DNA of 64,000 bases from G958295935 sp965224235. GTDB lineage: Bacteria > Chloroflexota > Dehalococcoidia > Lucifugimonadales > Lucifugimonadaceae. A program made the position numbers and the translations under genes. Where the stretch lies: the NCBI GenBank assembly GCA_965224235.1, contig CBDCYP010000002.1, positions 496,001 to 560,000 on the forward strand. The letters run 5' to 3'. The notes beneath the pieces were generated by a model. That model made no database searches, had not been told where the DNA came from, and was given only the letters and a program-made list of their open reading frames with translations. Below are positions 26,296 to 35,590 of the stretch, piece by piece; the first letter of the stretch is position 1; every line of letters begins with the position of its first letter.

Positions 26296-26727
26296 ATGAC
26301 TATCGTACATTGGAGCCCTTTTGCCGACTTCAGGCGCATTGATGAACTGATGAACCGGGCGCGGAGCGCAGAGCCGCGGAACGGCCACGCCGACAGACAC
26401 TGGTCCGTACCGCTGGACGTGGCCAGGGACGATGACTCGTTCATCGTCAAGGCGTCTTTGCCAGGCGTCGACTCCGAAAAGATCGACGTGACGGTCGGAG
26501 AAAACGGCCTTGAGATCAGAGCGCAGACCCCGGTCGACCCTGAAGCGCGGCAAGACGGCGTCATTCTGAGTGAAAGGCGAACTGGGGACTTTTACAGGGT
26601 GCTCAGACTTCCCGGCACAGTCGATCACGACAAGGCTGAATCCAAATACAAGGACGGCGTGCTGACGGTGACCTTGCCCTTCCAGGAGTCGACAAAGACG
26701 CGCAAGCTGAAGGTCATCGCGGCCTAG
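26296..26727 (+). CDS. Small heat-shock protein (Hsp20 / alpha-crystallin)
   Basis: A 143-residue ATP-independent holdase. The alpha-crystallin domain begins at about residue 33 (WSVPLDVARDDDSFIVKASLPGVDSEKIDV). The conserved AxxxDGVLTVxLP motif appears as KYKDGVLTVTLP. ATG 26296 has AGAGGAG seven bases upstream, so the longer open frame beginning at 26104 is not used. Divergent from cbpA-hspR-clpC, which suggests joint heat-shock control. Confidence 0.95.
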   Translation: MTIVHWSPFADFRRIDELMNRARSAEPRNGHADRHWSVPLDVARDDDSFIVKASLPGVDSEKIDVTVGENGLEIRAQTPVDPEARQDGVILSERRTGDFYRVLRLPGTVDHDKAESKYKDGVLTVTLPFQESTKTRKLKVIAA

Positions 26728-26960
26728 CAACAACGGCCGGCGGCCAATGGCGGCACGTAGGCGCTTAACCAAGCCGGCATGTGGAATAGGGCCTCCCGGT
26801 CGATGTGGGTGTAACAAACCCACAGCGGCCAGGGGGCTCTTTGTCTTGTCGCCAGATACGAACGCTCCGTTTGGGGTTTGCCCAAACTGAACTGTACGTA
26901 TTCCCGCACCTTCGAATGTCATTTTCTCGCCCAAAAGGAAATGTACGTACCCCCCTCGAC

Positions 26961-26991
26961 TGTCACTCCGAGCGGAGCGGGATATCTCAAG
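26961..26991 (+). repeat. Dispersed intergenic repeat, copy 2
   Basis: Begins TGTCACTCCGAGCGGAGCGG; 17 of 20 bases agree with the minus strand of 4311-4344. The CCGAGCGGAGCGG core is partly self-complementary. Confidence 0.55.
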
Positions 26992-27191
26992 TCCGTGTTC
27001 AAAATACGGGCCGTCGTGGTGCAACGCGGCCTAACTCAAATCCTTGTTTCTTGAATTGCGCCGCGACTCTCAATCACCGGCTTAGATTTATCGCTCCGCC
27101 CGGAATCACATGGGGCGTTTGGAACGAGATAAGGGTATGTAGAAATCGTTCGCGACAGGCCCCACCGTACCCCGACCGCGTCGTGATCCGA

Positions 27192-27221
27192 TTGACACCA
27201 TTTCGCGGCGGTTGCTAGCAT
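27192..27221 (+). promoter_or_regulatory. Promoter candidate of the hopanoid gene run
   Basis: TTGACA (27192-27197), an 18-base spacer, then TAGCAT (27216-27221). The suf promoter uses the similar TAGGAT. Transcription would start near 27228, about 80 bases ahead of the preferred start of the first gene. Confidence 0.5.
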
Positions 27222-27308
27222 CAGGGCGTGTTTGATGACCTCTCCGCCTTAGAATTTCACTTGGCGGACGGGGTCGCCCACCGCCGCCGTAATCAAGGAG
27301 CAGGGGAA

Positions 27309-28397
27309 TTGTCCAGAGTGGCAGCAATTCCCTCCGATTCGTCCGAAACGGTCCGCCCCGCCCCACAAGGGATGCCGGGATTCTTTGCCCGCTATCAACC
27401 GTTAATCGAAGAGGCGTTGCTACGGGAGCTGGTCCGGCCGGAACCGGCCATCTATGACGCCCTGCGTTACATGATGGGTTGGGTGGACAGCGAGGGTAAT
27501 CCCACTGGTTCGGGTGGCGGCAAGGCGGTGAGACCGACACTTTGCCTTCTCGCCTGCGAGGCTTCGGGGGGAGACGTGTCCCGCGCCCTGCCCGCGGCTG
27601 TGGCCCTCGAATACGTCCACAACTTTTCGCTGATTCATGACGACGTCGAGGACGGCGACCGTTATAGGAGGCACCGCCTGACCGTATGGGCCGTCTGGGG
27701 AGAGCCTACAGCAGTAGTATCGGGCAACCTGATGCTCAAAGTCGCGGACCTGGCGATTCAGCGACTGGCCGAGCACGGCGTTTCGGAAACGGTCTGCATC
27801 GAAGCGTGTCATGTCCTGACGGCCAACTATCTCAGAATGATCGAGGGCCAGTTCCTTGATGTTTCATACGAAACCAGGCCATCAATTACGATCGGCGAGT
27901 ACCTCGACATGATCGAGCGCAAGACCGCAGCGTTGATCGAAACATCGAGTTACCTCGGCGCCCTGGTCGGAAGCGACGGTGGGCCGGACAGAGCCGTCGC
28001 CACCGGGCTGCGCCGGGTCGGGTATGAGTTGGGGAGGATATTTCAGATACGGGACGACGTCCTGGGGACCTGGGGCGGACCTGAGACAGGGAAGCCCGTT
28101 GGCTCTGACATACGGCGCAAGAAGAAGGCTCTGCCAGCCGTCCACGCCATCAACGAAGCCTCTGGAGCGGCCCGCCGTGAACTCGAACGAATCTACGGTT
28201 CGGACGCCGTGGACGAAGAGGACGTAGTGCAAGTGCTGGAGATCATGGAGGCGCTCAATACGCAGGACTACTGCTATCGACTGGCGACCGAACGATGGCA
28301 GAGCGCCCGCTCCGTGTTAAGGTCACTTAAGTTGTCTGGGGATTCCGCGAGGGAGTTCCAGGAACTGGGAGACTACTTGCTGGTGAGGGACAGTTGA
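27309..28397 (+). CDS. Polyprenyl diphosphate synthase (FPP/GGPP type)
   Basis: About 362 residues. A trans-prenyltransferase that adds isopentenyl diphosphate to allylic primers. The first Asp-rich motif is LIHDDVEDGDRYRR (DDxxD). The second is QIRDDVLGTWG, with Gly at its fifth position as in some actinobacterial IdsA enzymes. TTG 27309 has AGGAG eight bases upstream; the open frame reaches GTG 27228, which would be nearly leaderless behind the promoter at 27192-27221. As the first gene of the hopanoid run it probably supplies farnesyl diphosphate to HpnD/HpnC. Confidence 0.9.
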   Translation: MSRVAAIPSDSSETVRPAPQGMPGFFARYQPLIEEALLRELVRPEPAIYDALRYMMGWVDSEGNPTGSGGGKAVRPTLCLLACEASGGDVSRALPAAVALEYVHNFSLIHDDVEDGDRYRRHRLTVWAVWGEPTAVVSGNLMLKVADLAIQRLAEHGVSETVCIEACHVLTANYLRMIEGQFLDVSYETRPSITIGEYLDMIERKTAALIETSSYLGALVGSDGGPDRAVATGLRRVGYELGRIFQIRDDVLGTWGGPETGKPVGSDIRRKKKALPAVHAINEASGAARRELERIYGSDAVDEEDVVQVLEIMEALNTQDYCYRLATERWQSARSVLRSLKLSGDSAREFQELGDYLLVRDS

Positions 28398-28447
28398 CGT
28401 TGGGCAGAGGTATGTAACCGCCGAACCCGGTTAAAAAGGAGTCAGAC

Positions 28448-29488
28448 ATGGCCAGACCCGTCGAGCTCGCCGTAAGGGTGGGCTGGTACATACTCAAAAA
28501 CAAGTATCTCAAGCTCCGTAAGCGATTCCCGCTGGTAACGATGCTCGAGCCGCTGGAGGCATGTAATCTGGCTTGCGAAGGTTGCGGGCGAATCCGCGAG
28601 TATGAGTCTGTGATCCACAAGCAACTCACCGCGGAGGATTGCCTGGCCGCCGTGGATGACTCCGGCGCTCCCGTTGTGTCCATCGCCGGGGGCGAGCCAA
28701 CGATCTGGCCCCACCTGCCCGAACTCGTCAACACCCTGACCGCGCGCAAAAAGTTCGTTTACGTGTGCACCAATGCCCTGACAATGGGCAAGATGATGAA
28801 GGAGATTCCGCCTTCCAAGTACTTCGCCTGGGTGATTCACCTCGATGGCACGGGTGAAAGCCACGATGTCGCGGTCTCCCGCAAAGGTGTCTACAAGATC
28901 GCGATGATGAACGCCAAACGGGCGGTTGAGCGCGGGTATCGCGTCTGTAGCAACACGACGTTGTTCTCAGGGAGCGACGCCAACGATCTACATGCGCTGT
29001 GGCGAATGACCACCGAGATGGGCTTTGAAGGCGCCATGGTGACGGCGGGATACGACTACGAAAGTGTGCCGAATCAGCAACTATTCCTGAAGAAGCAGGA
29101 AGCTAAAGAGATCTTCAAGAAGGTCCTCGACCCGGAGCTGACCAGGGACATCAAGCTCTACAACAACCCGCTGTACCTTCAGTTCCTCCGAGGTGAGCGG
29201 GAAATCAAATCGTGTACGGCCTGGTCCAACCCCACGTACACAATTATGGGATGGCGTAATCCCTGCTACCCGTTGGCCGATTCGCACACCCAGGACCTGG
29301 GTGACCTTATGCAGGACGACATCTGGGACAACTACGGGAACGCAGAGAAAGACTCGCGCTGCGCCAACTGCATGATGCACTGCGGATTTGAATCAACCAC
29401 AATATTCAGCGCTTTCTCAAATCCCGTCGACGCCGCAGCTCTGGTGCGCGGCGGCGCCTTGACCAAGAGCGGAATCACCGCGGGCTAA
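28448..29488 (+). CDS. hpnH: HpnH adenosyl-hopene transferase (radical SAM)
   Basis: 346 residues. It adds the 5'-deoxyadenosyl radical of SAM to diploptene, giving adenosylhopane, the first step of side-chain extension. The cluster cysteines are Cys39, Cys43 and Cys46 in EACNLACEGCGRI; SIAGGEPTIWP follows. A conserved C-terminal cysteine-rich stretch (RCANCMMHCGFE) matches the HpnH subfamily. ATG 28448 has a strong AAAAAGGAG seven bases upstream. The next gene, hpnG, performs the following step. Confidence 0.95.
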   Translation: MARPVELAVRVGWYILKNKYLKLRKRFPLVTMLEPLEACNLACEGCGRIREYESVIHKQLTAEDCLAAVDDSGAPVVSIAGGEPTIWPHLPELVNTLTARKKFVYVCTNALTMGKMMKEIPPSKYFAWVIHLDGTGESHDVAVSRKGVYKIAMMNAKRAVERGYRVCSNTTLFSGSDANDLHALWRMTTEMGFEGAMVTAGYDYESVPNQQLFLKKQEAKEIFKKVLDPELTRDIKLYNNPLYLQFLRGEREIKSCTAWSNPTYTIMGWRNPCYPLADSHTQDLGDLMQDDIWDNYGNAEKDSRCANCMMHCGFESTTIFSAFSNPVDAAALVRGGALTKSGITAG

Positions 29489-29568
29489 CCACCCGCTGGA
29501 GCGTTGCGCCACTGAAGTTATCCTGGCGTTATGGCGTTATTCTCAGCATTCCTGCGCGGTGCATACGG

Positions 29569-30387
29569 ATGTTGCTGATATTCGCTGCTCTTAAAGAAGA
29601 AGTGTCGGGCATCCTTCAAGCCGGGGATGCGCGCGAAGTCCCTACACCGGACGGATTTCGGGCATTCTCCGGTAATTTCGACCATGGAAGGCCCGGCGCC
29701 CAGTTTATGACCGTCACAAGCGGCGTCGGTCGTCTCCGAGCGCGGGACGCGGCGAAGTGGGCCATTAACAACGTCAAAGATCCAAAGCTCCTCGTTGTCG
29801 GCTTCGCAGGCGGGACGCGCGCCGCCTTGCGGAGAGGAGACCTCGTAATCGCCACAACGGTCTCTCACATTGAAGGCTCTCCGATTACCTGGAATTTTGA
29901 AGGAATGTCCGAGCCTATGTCCCCCGACGCACACATGCTGACCTGCGCACGAATAGTGGTAGAGATGGCTGGCATCGACTCAGCGTCCGGCCTCCTCGTG
30001 TCGTTGCCTTCGATTGCAAGGACCGCGAACATGAAGAGTTGGATCGGCGAACGATTGAGCGTCGCAGCCGTGGATCTCGAAAGTCAAGCTGTATGCTCCA
30101 TCGCCTCGAAGGCGGGTATTCCGTTCCTTGTCGTCAGGTCCATCGTCGATGTCATGGACTACAACCTTCCGCCCCTGGTTGTAGAATTTTCGCACGGTTC
30201 GTCGGATCGGAGAGTGTGGCCGACCGTAAAGTATTTGACCAAAAGGCCGTGTCAGTTGCCGACGTTGATCGAACTCAAAGACGCCGCACGAGCGGCACGC
30301 GGCAACCTCACCAGATTCTGCCGGGAATTCAGCGGCGAGATCGATGGAACGGCCGCCGGCCGAACGCGCGCCGGAGTAGCGGAATGA
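29569..30387 (+). CDS. hpnG: HpnG adenosylhopane nucleoside phosphorylase/nucleosidase
   Basis: 272 residues of the phosphorylase superfamily, taken to remove adenine from adenosylhopane to give ribosylhopane or its phosphate. Visible features are LLIFAALKEEVSGIL at the start, VTSGVGRLRARDAAKWA, VVGFAGGTRAALRRGDLVIAT, and AAVDLESQAVCSIASKAGIPFLVVRSIVD, which carries the catalytic Glu. It overlaps hpnA by four bases (ATGA). Confidence 0.9.
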   Translation: MLLIFAALKEEVSGILQAGDAREVPTPDGFRAFSGNFDHGRPGAQFMTVTSGVGRLRARDAAKWAINNVKDPKLLVVGFAGGTRAALRRGDLVIATTVSHIEGSPITWNFEGMSEPMSPDAHMLTCARIVVEMAGIDSASGLLVSLPSIARTANMKSWIGERLSVAAVDLESQAVCSIASKAGIPFLVVRSIVDVMDYNLPPLVVEFSHGSSDRRVWPTVKYLTKRPCQLPTLIELKDAARAARGNLTRFCREFSGEIDGTAAGRTRAGVAE

Positions 30388-31418
30388 AGTTCCTGGTGAC
30401 CGGCGCAACCGGCTTCATTGGCGGCGCGTTGGCCAGGCGGCTTGCTCCGTCAGGTCACGAAGTTCGCGCTCTTGTACGCCCCGGTCGCGACGCGTCGGCT
30501 TTGGAACAAATCGGAGTCCGCCCTTTTATAGGCGATCTGTCGGACGAAAGGGCTGTTGCGCACGGACTCAAGGGCGTAGACGGCCTGTTCAACGTCGCAG
30601 GCCACTATGCCTTCTGGGCGCGTGACCGTTCAGTGTTCTACAAGACGAACGTCGACGGGGTTAAGACGGTCGTCAACGCCGCGCGCAGGGCAGGAGTGAG
30701 GAGGGTCGTGCACACGAGCACCGTGGCGACGCTCAAGTGGCCCGGTCCGGAACGGGTCGCCGACGAGACGAGCCTTGCGGAACTCGATGACCTCCACGGC
30801 GACTACAAAAAGTCGAAGCTCCTCGGTGAGCAGACCGCCTTATCGTTCAACTCTAGTGAACTGGAGGTGGTGGTGGTCAACCCCACCGCACCTGTGGGTC
30901 CTGGAGATTGGCGGCCAACCCCAACAGGACGCATCATTCTTGAGTTCTTGAAGCGCAGATTTCCCGGTTACGTGAACACAGGCATGAACATTTGCGACGT
31001 GGACGATGTTGCCGACGCACACATTGCAGCGTTCACGGACGGCCGACCCGGCGAACGGTACATTTTGGGAGGCGAAAACCATTCGTTGCTGGGGATCTAC
31101 AAGTTGTTGACACAAGTGACCGGTCTCCGCCGTTGGCCGGTCCGTATCCCTTATGCCGTCGCGTTTGCGCTGAGTATGTTCGACGAACTTCTCGAAGGCA
31201 AACTGCTGCGAGGCGAACCCTACATCCCGACCGAGGGTCTCCAGGTCGCGAAGCGTCCAATGTACGTGGATTGTTCAAAGGCAGTTCGCGAGCTGGGACT
31301 ACACCAACGCCCGGCCCTCGAATCCTTTGAGCGCGCGGTGCGATGGTTCTCGAAGCACGGCTACGCCGCCACCCGACTCCCGGCGAACACCGCCGGGGAA
31401 CTACGGGCTGCGGAATGA
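30384..31418 (+). CDS. hpnA: HpnA hopanoid-associated sugar epimerase
   Basis: 344 residues, extended SDR. Rossmann motif VTGATGFIGGALARRL at residues 5-20, catalytic Ser/Thr in VVHTSTVATLK and the YKKSK pair (Tyr-x-x-x-Lys). HPTAPVGPGD-like segment NPTAPVGPGDWRPTPTGR is typical of HpnA. Its role in hopanoid side chains is still uncertain in the literature. ATG 30384 overlaps the hpnG stop and its own stop overlaps the cyclase start (ATGA at both ends), so the three genes are translationally coupled. Confidence 0.92.
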   Translation: MKFLVTGATGFIGGALARRLAPSGHEVRALVRPGRDASALEQIGVRPFIGDLSDERAVAHGLKGVDGLFNVAGHYAFWARDRSVFYKTNVDGVKTVVNAARRAGVRRVVHTSTVATLKWPGPERVADETSLAELDDLHGDYKKSKLLGEQTALSFNSSELEVVVVNPTAPVGPGDWRPTPTGRIILEFLKRRFPGYVNTGMNICDVDDVADAHIAAFTDGRPGERYILGGENHSLLGIYKLLTQVTGLRRWPVRIPYAVAFALSMFDELLEGKLLRGEPYIPTEGLQVAKRPMYVDCSKAVRELGLHQRPALESFERAVRWFSKHGYAATRLPANTAGELRAAE

Positions 31419-33490
31419 CGACCGCGTCACAGGCGCAGCGGGCGCTCGCGGTTCCGGCGTTTCGCACCGGGATGCCGGAACAGCCATCGCCTCAGATTCC
31501 GGCGTCGTCGGTAGAGGACGCCATCGCGAGAACGATCTCGTTGCTGCGGGAGTCCCAGCATGAAGACGGCTACTGGTGGGGAGAACTCGAATCCAACCCC
31601 ACTATGGAGGCCGAGTACATATTCCTCACACACATCCTCGGCGCGTCGGATCCCGAACGGTGGAACAAGATCGCTCGCCACATCGAACGACTGCAGGGTG
31701 AAGACGGGGGCTGGCGGCTTTACTACGGGGCCGCCAGCGATCTGAGCACTACTGTGGAGTGTTATACAGCCCTGAAGTTGGCCGGACGGGACCCCGATTC
31801 GCCGCCGATGCGGCGGGCCCGGGAGTTGATCCTCTCAAGGGGGGGTGTCGAAAAAACCCGCAGCTTTACCAAGATCTGGCTTGCGTTAATGGGCCAATGG
31901 GAATGGTCGGGCACCCCGTACATCGCGCCCGAACTGATATTTGTGCCCAAGCAGCTACCGTTCAACGTCTACTCGTTCGCCAGTTGGGCTCGCGGCACCG
32001 TCGTGCCCATGACGGTGATACTGTCTCAAAAACCTGTGTTCCACTTGCCGTCCGGCGCCGAGATCGATGAGCTATATCTGAACGGGAGGGACAACGCCGC
32101 CTATACGATTCCATTGCCCAGCGGCTTTGGGTGGGAGCGTGTCCTGTACGCTGGCGACCGCCTGCTTCAGGCCGCCGAGCGGTTGCTGTGGATTCCTGTG
32201 AGAGGCAAGGCCCTGCGCGAGATCGAGCGTTGGATAATCGAACGCCAGGAAGCTGACGGCAGCTGGGGCGGCATACAGCCGCCATGGGTCTACTCACTTA
32301 TAGCCCTCTACCAATTGGGCTATTCCCTGAACGATCCGGTCATACGCAACGGACTGGCAGGATTTGAGGGGTTCGCCATCGAGGACGAAGAGACTTGGCG
32401 GTTGCAGGCCTGTGTTTCACCAATATGGGACACGTGCCTCACGCTGAACGCCCTGCACGCCGCAGGAGTGGATCCGGACGATCCCATGCTGGTCAAAGCT
32501 GCGGACTGGTTGGTTGACAGGCAGATTCGCACACCCGGCGACTGGACAGTCAAAGTCCCGGATCAGGAACCCGGCGGCTGGGCATTCGAGTTTTTTAACG
32601 AGACGTACCCCGACACCGACGATGCGGCCGAGATTCTGATAGCCATATCCCAGGCTGGCACAAACCTGGGGGCCGAACGAGACGCGGCGATCGACAGGGG
32701 CATGCGCTGGCTTTTGAGCATGCAGAGCAAGAACGGCGGATGGGGCTCGTTCGACAAGGACAACACCTCCCTGCTTGCGACCAAGCTGCCGTTTTTCGAC
32801 TTCGGCGAGACCATCGACCCACCCACAGCGGACGTAACAGCCCACATCCTCGAAGCGATCGGCATACTCGGTTGGCCGAGCGACTCCGCGTCGGTCAAGA
32901 GTGCGCTCGACTACATATGGTCGCAACAGGAGGAAGACGGCCCCTGGTTCGGCAGGTGGGGAGTCAACTACTTGTATGGGACCGCCTCCGTCCTGCCGGC
33001 CCTGGAATCTATAGACCACGACATGAACGATCCAAGGGTGCAACTAGCCGCGGATTGGGTGGAAAGCCGCCAGAATTCAGACGGGGGTTGGGGTGAAACG
33101 TGCGCGTCCTACGCAGACCCGGGATTGAGAGGCGTTGGTGAGAGCACGGCATCTCAAACGGCCTGGGCGATGATGTCGTTGATGGCTGCCGGCAGGCACT
33201 CGGGTGATGCGGTTGACAGGGGCGCCCGCTACCTCGTAAAGACGCAGAGTGAAGACGGTACATGGGATGAGCCGCAGTACACCGCCACCGGCTTCCCGGG
33301 TTACGGCATAGGGGACAGAAAGTTCAGGTCGCCGAACGGCAACCCTGCGGAACTGCTTCCGACCGAATTACCGTCAGGATTCATGATTAAGTACCACATG
33401 TACCGCATCTACTGGCCCCTGCTTGCGCTGGGACGCTACAATCGCGGAACACGTACTCCCCGGGAAACGAACGCGCTGATCGTGGACTGA
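31415..33490 (+). CDS. shc: Squalene-hopene cyclase
   Basis: 691 residues. It cyclises squalene to hopene/hopanol at the membrane face. The protonating motif DTDD is at about 400-403 (YPDTDDAAE). QW-type repeats recur (QHEDGYWWGELE, QGEDGGWRLYYG, QEADGSWGG, QSKNGGWGSFD, QNSDGGWGE, QSEDGTWDE). ATG 31415 overlaps the hpnA stop; the longer frame upstream would run through hpnA. About 240 bases without a gene follow before hpnC. Confidence 0.97.
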   Translation: MTTASQAQRALAVPAFRTGMPEQPSPQIPASSVEDAIARTISLLRESQHEDGYWWGELESNPTMEAEYIFLTHILGASDPERWNKIARHIERLQGEDGGWRLYYGAASDLSTTVECYTALKLAGRDPDSPPMRRARELILSRGGVEKTRSFTKIWLALMGQWEWSGTPYIAPELIFVPKQLPFNVYSFASWARGTVVPMTVILSQKPVFHLPSGAEIDELYLNGRDNAAYTIPLPSGFGWERVLYAGDRLLQAAERLLWIPVRGKALREIERWIIERQEADGSWGGIQPPWVYSLIALYQLGYSLNDPVIRNGLAGFEGFAIEDEETWRLQACVSPIWDTCLTLNALHAAGVDPDDPMLVKAADWLVDRQIRTPGDWTVKVPDQEPGGWAFEFFNETYPDTDDAAEILIAISQAGTNLGAERDAAIDRGMRWLLSMQSKNGGWGSFDKDNTSLLATKLPFFDFGETIDPPTADVTAHILEAIGILGWPSDSASVKSALDYIWSQQEEDGPWFGRWGVNYLYGTASVLPALESIDHDMNDPRVQLAADWVESRQNSDGGWGETCASYADPGLRGVGESTASQTAWAMMSLMAAGRHSGDAVDRGARYLVKTQSEDGTWDEPQYTATGFPGYGIGDRKFRSPNGNPAELLPTELPSGFMIKYHMYRIYWPLLALGRYNRGTRTPRETNALIVD

Positions 33491-33731
33491 GGGCCTGAAT
33501 TCACGTTGCAGGGGTCAGTCCCAGCCGTTCTTTCGTCGATGTCCACAGCGAACGGACATGTCAGGCGCCATGACGTTCGGCCTCAGCCCTTAGTTCAGTC
33601 GCCACGGAGTTCAAGATACTCAACCTCGAGTTGGATGAGCCGAAAACCCTCTGCATACTATTGCAGGTGATGGGCATCTGAAGCCGGGTTGAGCAGGATT
33701 ATCAGCGTATTCACGGCCAATTGAGGGCCCC

Positions 33732-34652
33732 TTGGATATTCCGGGAATCGACCTTGCGGAAAGCAATAGTCGCGCCGCGACTCCCGAGGCAGCATTCCGC
33801 GCCTGTGAAGAGTTGGCAAGGTCTCACTACGAGAACTTCTCCGTCGGAACACGACTGATCCCGAAGGAATTCAGAAGGCATTTTTACTCCGTATACGCGT
33901 TCTGTCGCGGCGTGGACGACCTCGGAGATGAGGCGAAAACCGGCCAGCTGGCGCTATTGGATGAGTGGGAACGCCAACTCCGCCTCTGTTATGACGGCGC
34001 TCCCGACCATATCTACTTCAAGGCCCTCCAGGTAACTGTCGAAAAATTCGACATACCGCAGGAGCCGTTTCTGAAACTAATAGAGGCCAATCGCCGGGAT
34101 CAACGGATCAAGCGCCACCCTGACTATCAGGAACTGCTCGAGTATTGCGACCATTCTGCCAACCCTGTCGGAAGAATCGTCCTGTACGTGTTCGGCCACC
34201 GCGAGCCTGAGTTGCACGCCCTGTCCGATTACACCTGTACCGCGCTCCAGCTGGCGAATTTCTGGCAGGACGTCGCGCGGGACTATTCGTTGAACCGGGT
34301 CTATATACCCCAGTCGGACATGTCGGAGTACGGGGTCGGGGAAGACGAAATCGAACGGCGCGTGCCTACTCGGGAATTTCGGAAGTTGATGCGGTTTGAA
34401 GTCGAAAGGACTAAAGACCTGTTCCGCCGCGGGTACGCCTTGGTACCCAGGGTGATCGAGCCGGCGCGTATCGACATCGCGTTATTCACCGCCGGCGGGC
34501 TGTCCATCATCAAGGCCATCGAACGGCAGGACTATGATGTACTTACCCGCCGTCCCTCCCTGTCGAAGTCGGGCAAGGCGAGACTGCTAGCGGGTGCGTG
34601 GATCCGGTCGAAGATAGGGCTTTCGCCGCTGGCACAGCGCCTATTCGACTGA
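33732..34652 (+). CDS. hpnC: HpnC, hydroxysqualene synthase
   Basis: 306 residues of the trans-isoprenoid synthase (squalene/phytoene synthase) fold. In the three-enzyme HpnCDE route, HpnC converts presqualene diphosphate to hydroxysqualene. Seen are FYSVYAFCRGVDDLGDE (first Asp motif, about 55-67) and LQLANFWQDVARDYSLNRVYIP (second). TTG 33732 has GAGGG four to five bases upstream. hpnD follows after 35 bases. Confidence 0.92.
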   Translation: MDIPGIDLAESNSRAATPEAAFRACEELARSHYENFSVGTRLIPKEFRRHFYSVYAFCRGVDDLGDEAKTGQLALLDEWERQLRLCYDGAPDHIYFKALQVTVEKFDIPQEPFLKLIEANRRDQRIKRHPDYQELLEYCDHSANPVGRIVLYVFGHREPELHALSDYTCTALQLANFWQDVARDYSLNRVYIPQSDMSEYGVGEDEIERRVPTREFRKLMRFEVERTKDLFRRGYALVPRVIEPARIDIALFTAGGLSIIKAIERQDYDVLTRRPSLSKSGKARLLAGAWIRSKIGLSPLAQRLFD

Positions 34653-34687
34653 ACGGACTGAAACCCCGTCGGCCTGAAGACATCCAA

Positions 34688-35590
34688 ATGCCGCTACCAA
34701 CAACAACGAGAGCAGGTGTTCCGGATCCCGCCGAGGTCAATCAGGCATATCTGGAATGCCAGTCCATCACCAAGGCGAGTTCAACGAACTTTTATTACGC
34801 GTTCTTGACCTTGCCACCCCAAAAGCGGTACGCCATTTATGCGACGTACGCGTTTTGCCGCATGTGCGACGACATCGTGGACGAACCTGAAAGGCGAAAG
34901 ACGGCAGAGACTGACCTCGCGCGCGTCCGGGAGCAATTGCGGGAAGCGTACGATGGCCGGGCAGACGGCCCCGTCTGGACAGCCATTGCGGATGCCCAAA
35001 AACGTTACGGAATTCCCATGGCCCACTTCGCCGACGTTATCGACGGCTGTGAGATGGACCTTACGAACAACAGCTATGAGACGTTCGAAGAACTTGCCCA
35101 ATACTGCCGCAGAGTGGCGAGCGCGCCGGGGCTCATCTGTATCGAGGTGTTCGGGTATACCGACAAGCGCGCAGTGGAATACGCGGTCGACCTCGGCATC
35201 GCAATGCAGCTAACGAACATCATCCGCGACGTGGCCGAGGACGCCCGGGCCGGGCGTGTGTACCTACCCGGCGAGGAACTGGATAAACACCGGTATGCCA
35301 AGTCTGACCTTATGGCCGGCACGATCAACGAATCGTTCAGGAACCTGATGAGGTTTCAGATAGAACGGGCCCGCCGCTATTTCGAGCGAGGATCGTTGCT
35401 CTTCCCCTTGCTGGACAGAAGATCGCGGGCGTGTCCCACCACCATGTCGTCTGTTTATCTGCGGTTGTTGGGGCGCGTCGAAGCAGCCGAATACGACGTA
35501 TTCAGCCAAAGAATCAGCCTAAGCAGGACGGCCAAGGCGGCCCTGGCGGCAAAACTGTGGATTCAATGCCGGATTCCGATCCTGTCCTGA
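34688..35590 (+). CDS. hpnD: HpnD, presqualene diphosphate synthase
   Basis: About 300 residues, paralogous to HpnC, joining two farnesyl diphosphates to presqualene diphosphate. Motifs: SSTNFYYAFLTLPPQKRYAIYATYAFCRMCDDIVDE and IAMQLTNIIRDVAEDARAGRVYLP. ATG 34688 (MPLPTTTRAG) is preferred; the open frame upstream overlaps hpnC. Its 3' end overlaps hpnE by 25 bases. Confidence 0.92.
   Translation: MPLPTTTRAGVPDPAEVNQAYLECQSITKASSTNFYYAFLTLPPQKRYAIYATYAFCRMCDDIVDEPERRKTAETDLARVREQLREAYDGRADGPVWTAIADAQKRYGIPMAHFADVIDGCEMDLTNNSYETFEELAQYCRRVASAPGLICIEVFGYTDKRAVEYAVDLGIAMQLTNIIRDVAEDARAGRVYLPGEELDKHRYAKSDLMAGTINESFRNLMRFQIERARRYFERGSLLFPLLDRRSRACPTTMSSVYLRLLGRVEAAEYDVFSQRISLSRTAKAALAAKLWIQCRIPILS

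Larger units (their letters stand above)
26728..27308. other. Intergenic region with repeat and promoter, upstream of the hopanoid run
   Basis: No convincing gene in about 580 bases. It carries a dispersed repeat (26961-26991) and a promoter (27192-27221). An open frame at 26805-27218 translates through the repeat and is not credible. Confidence 0.6.
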
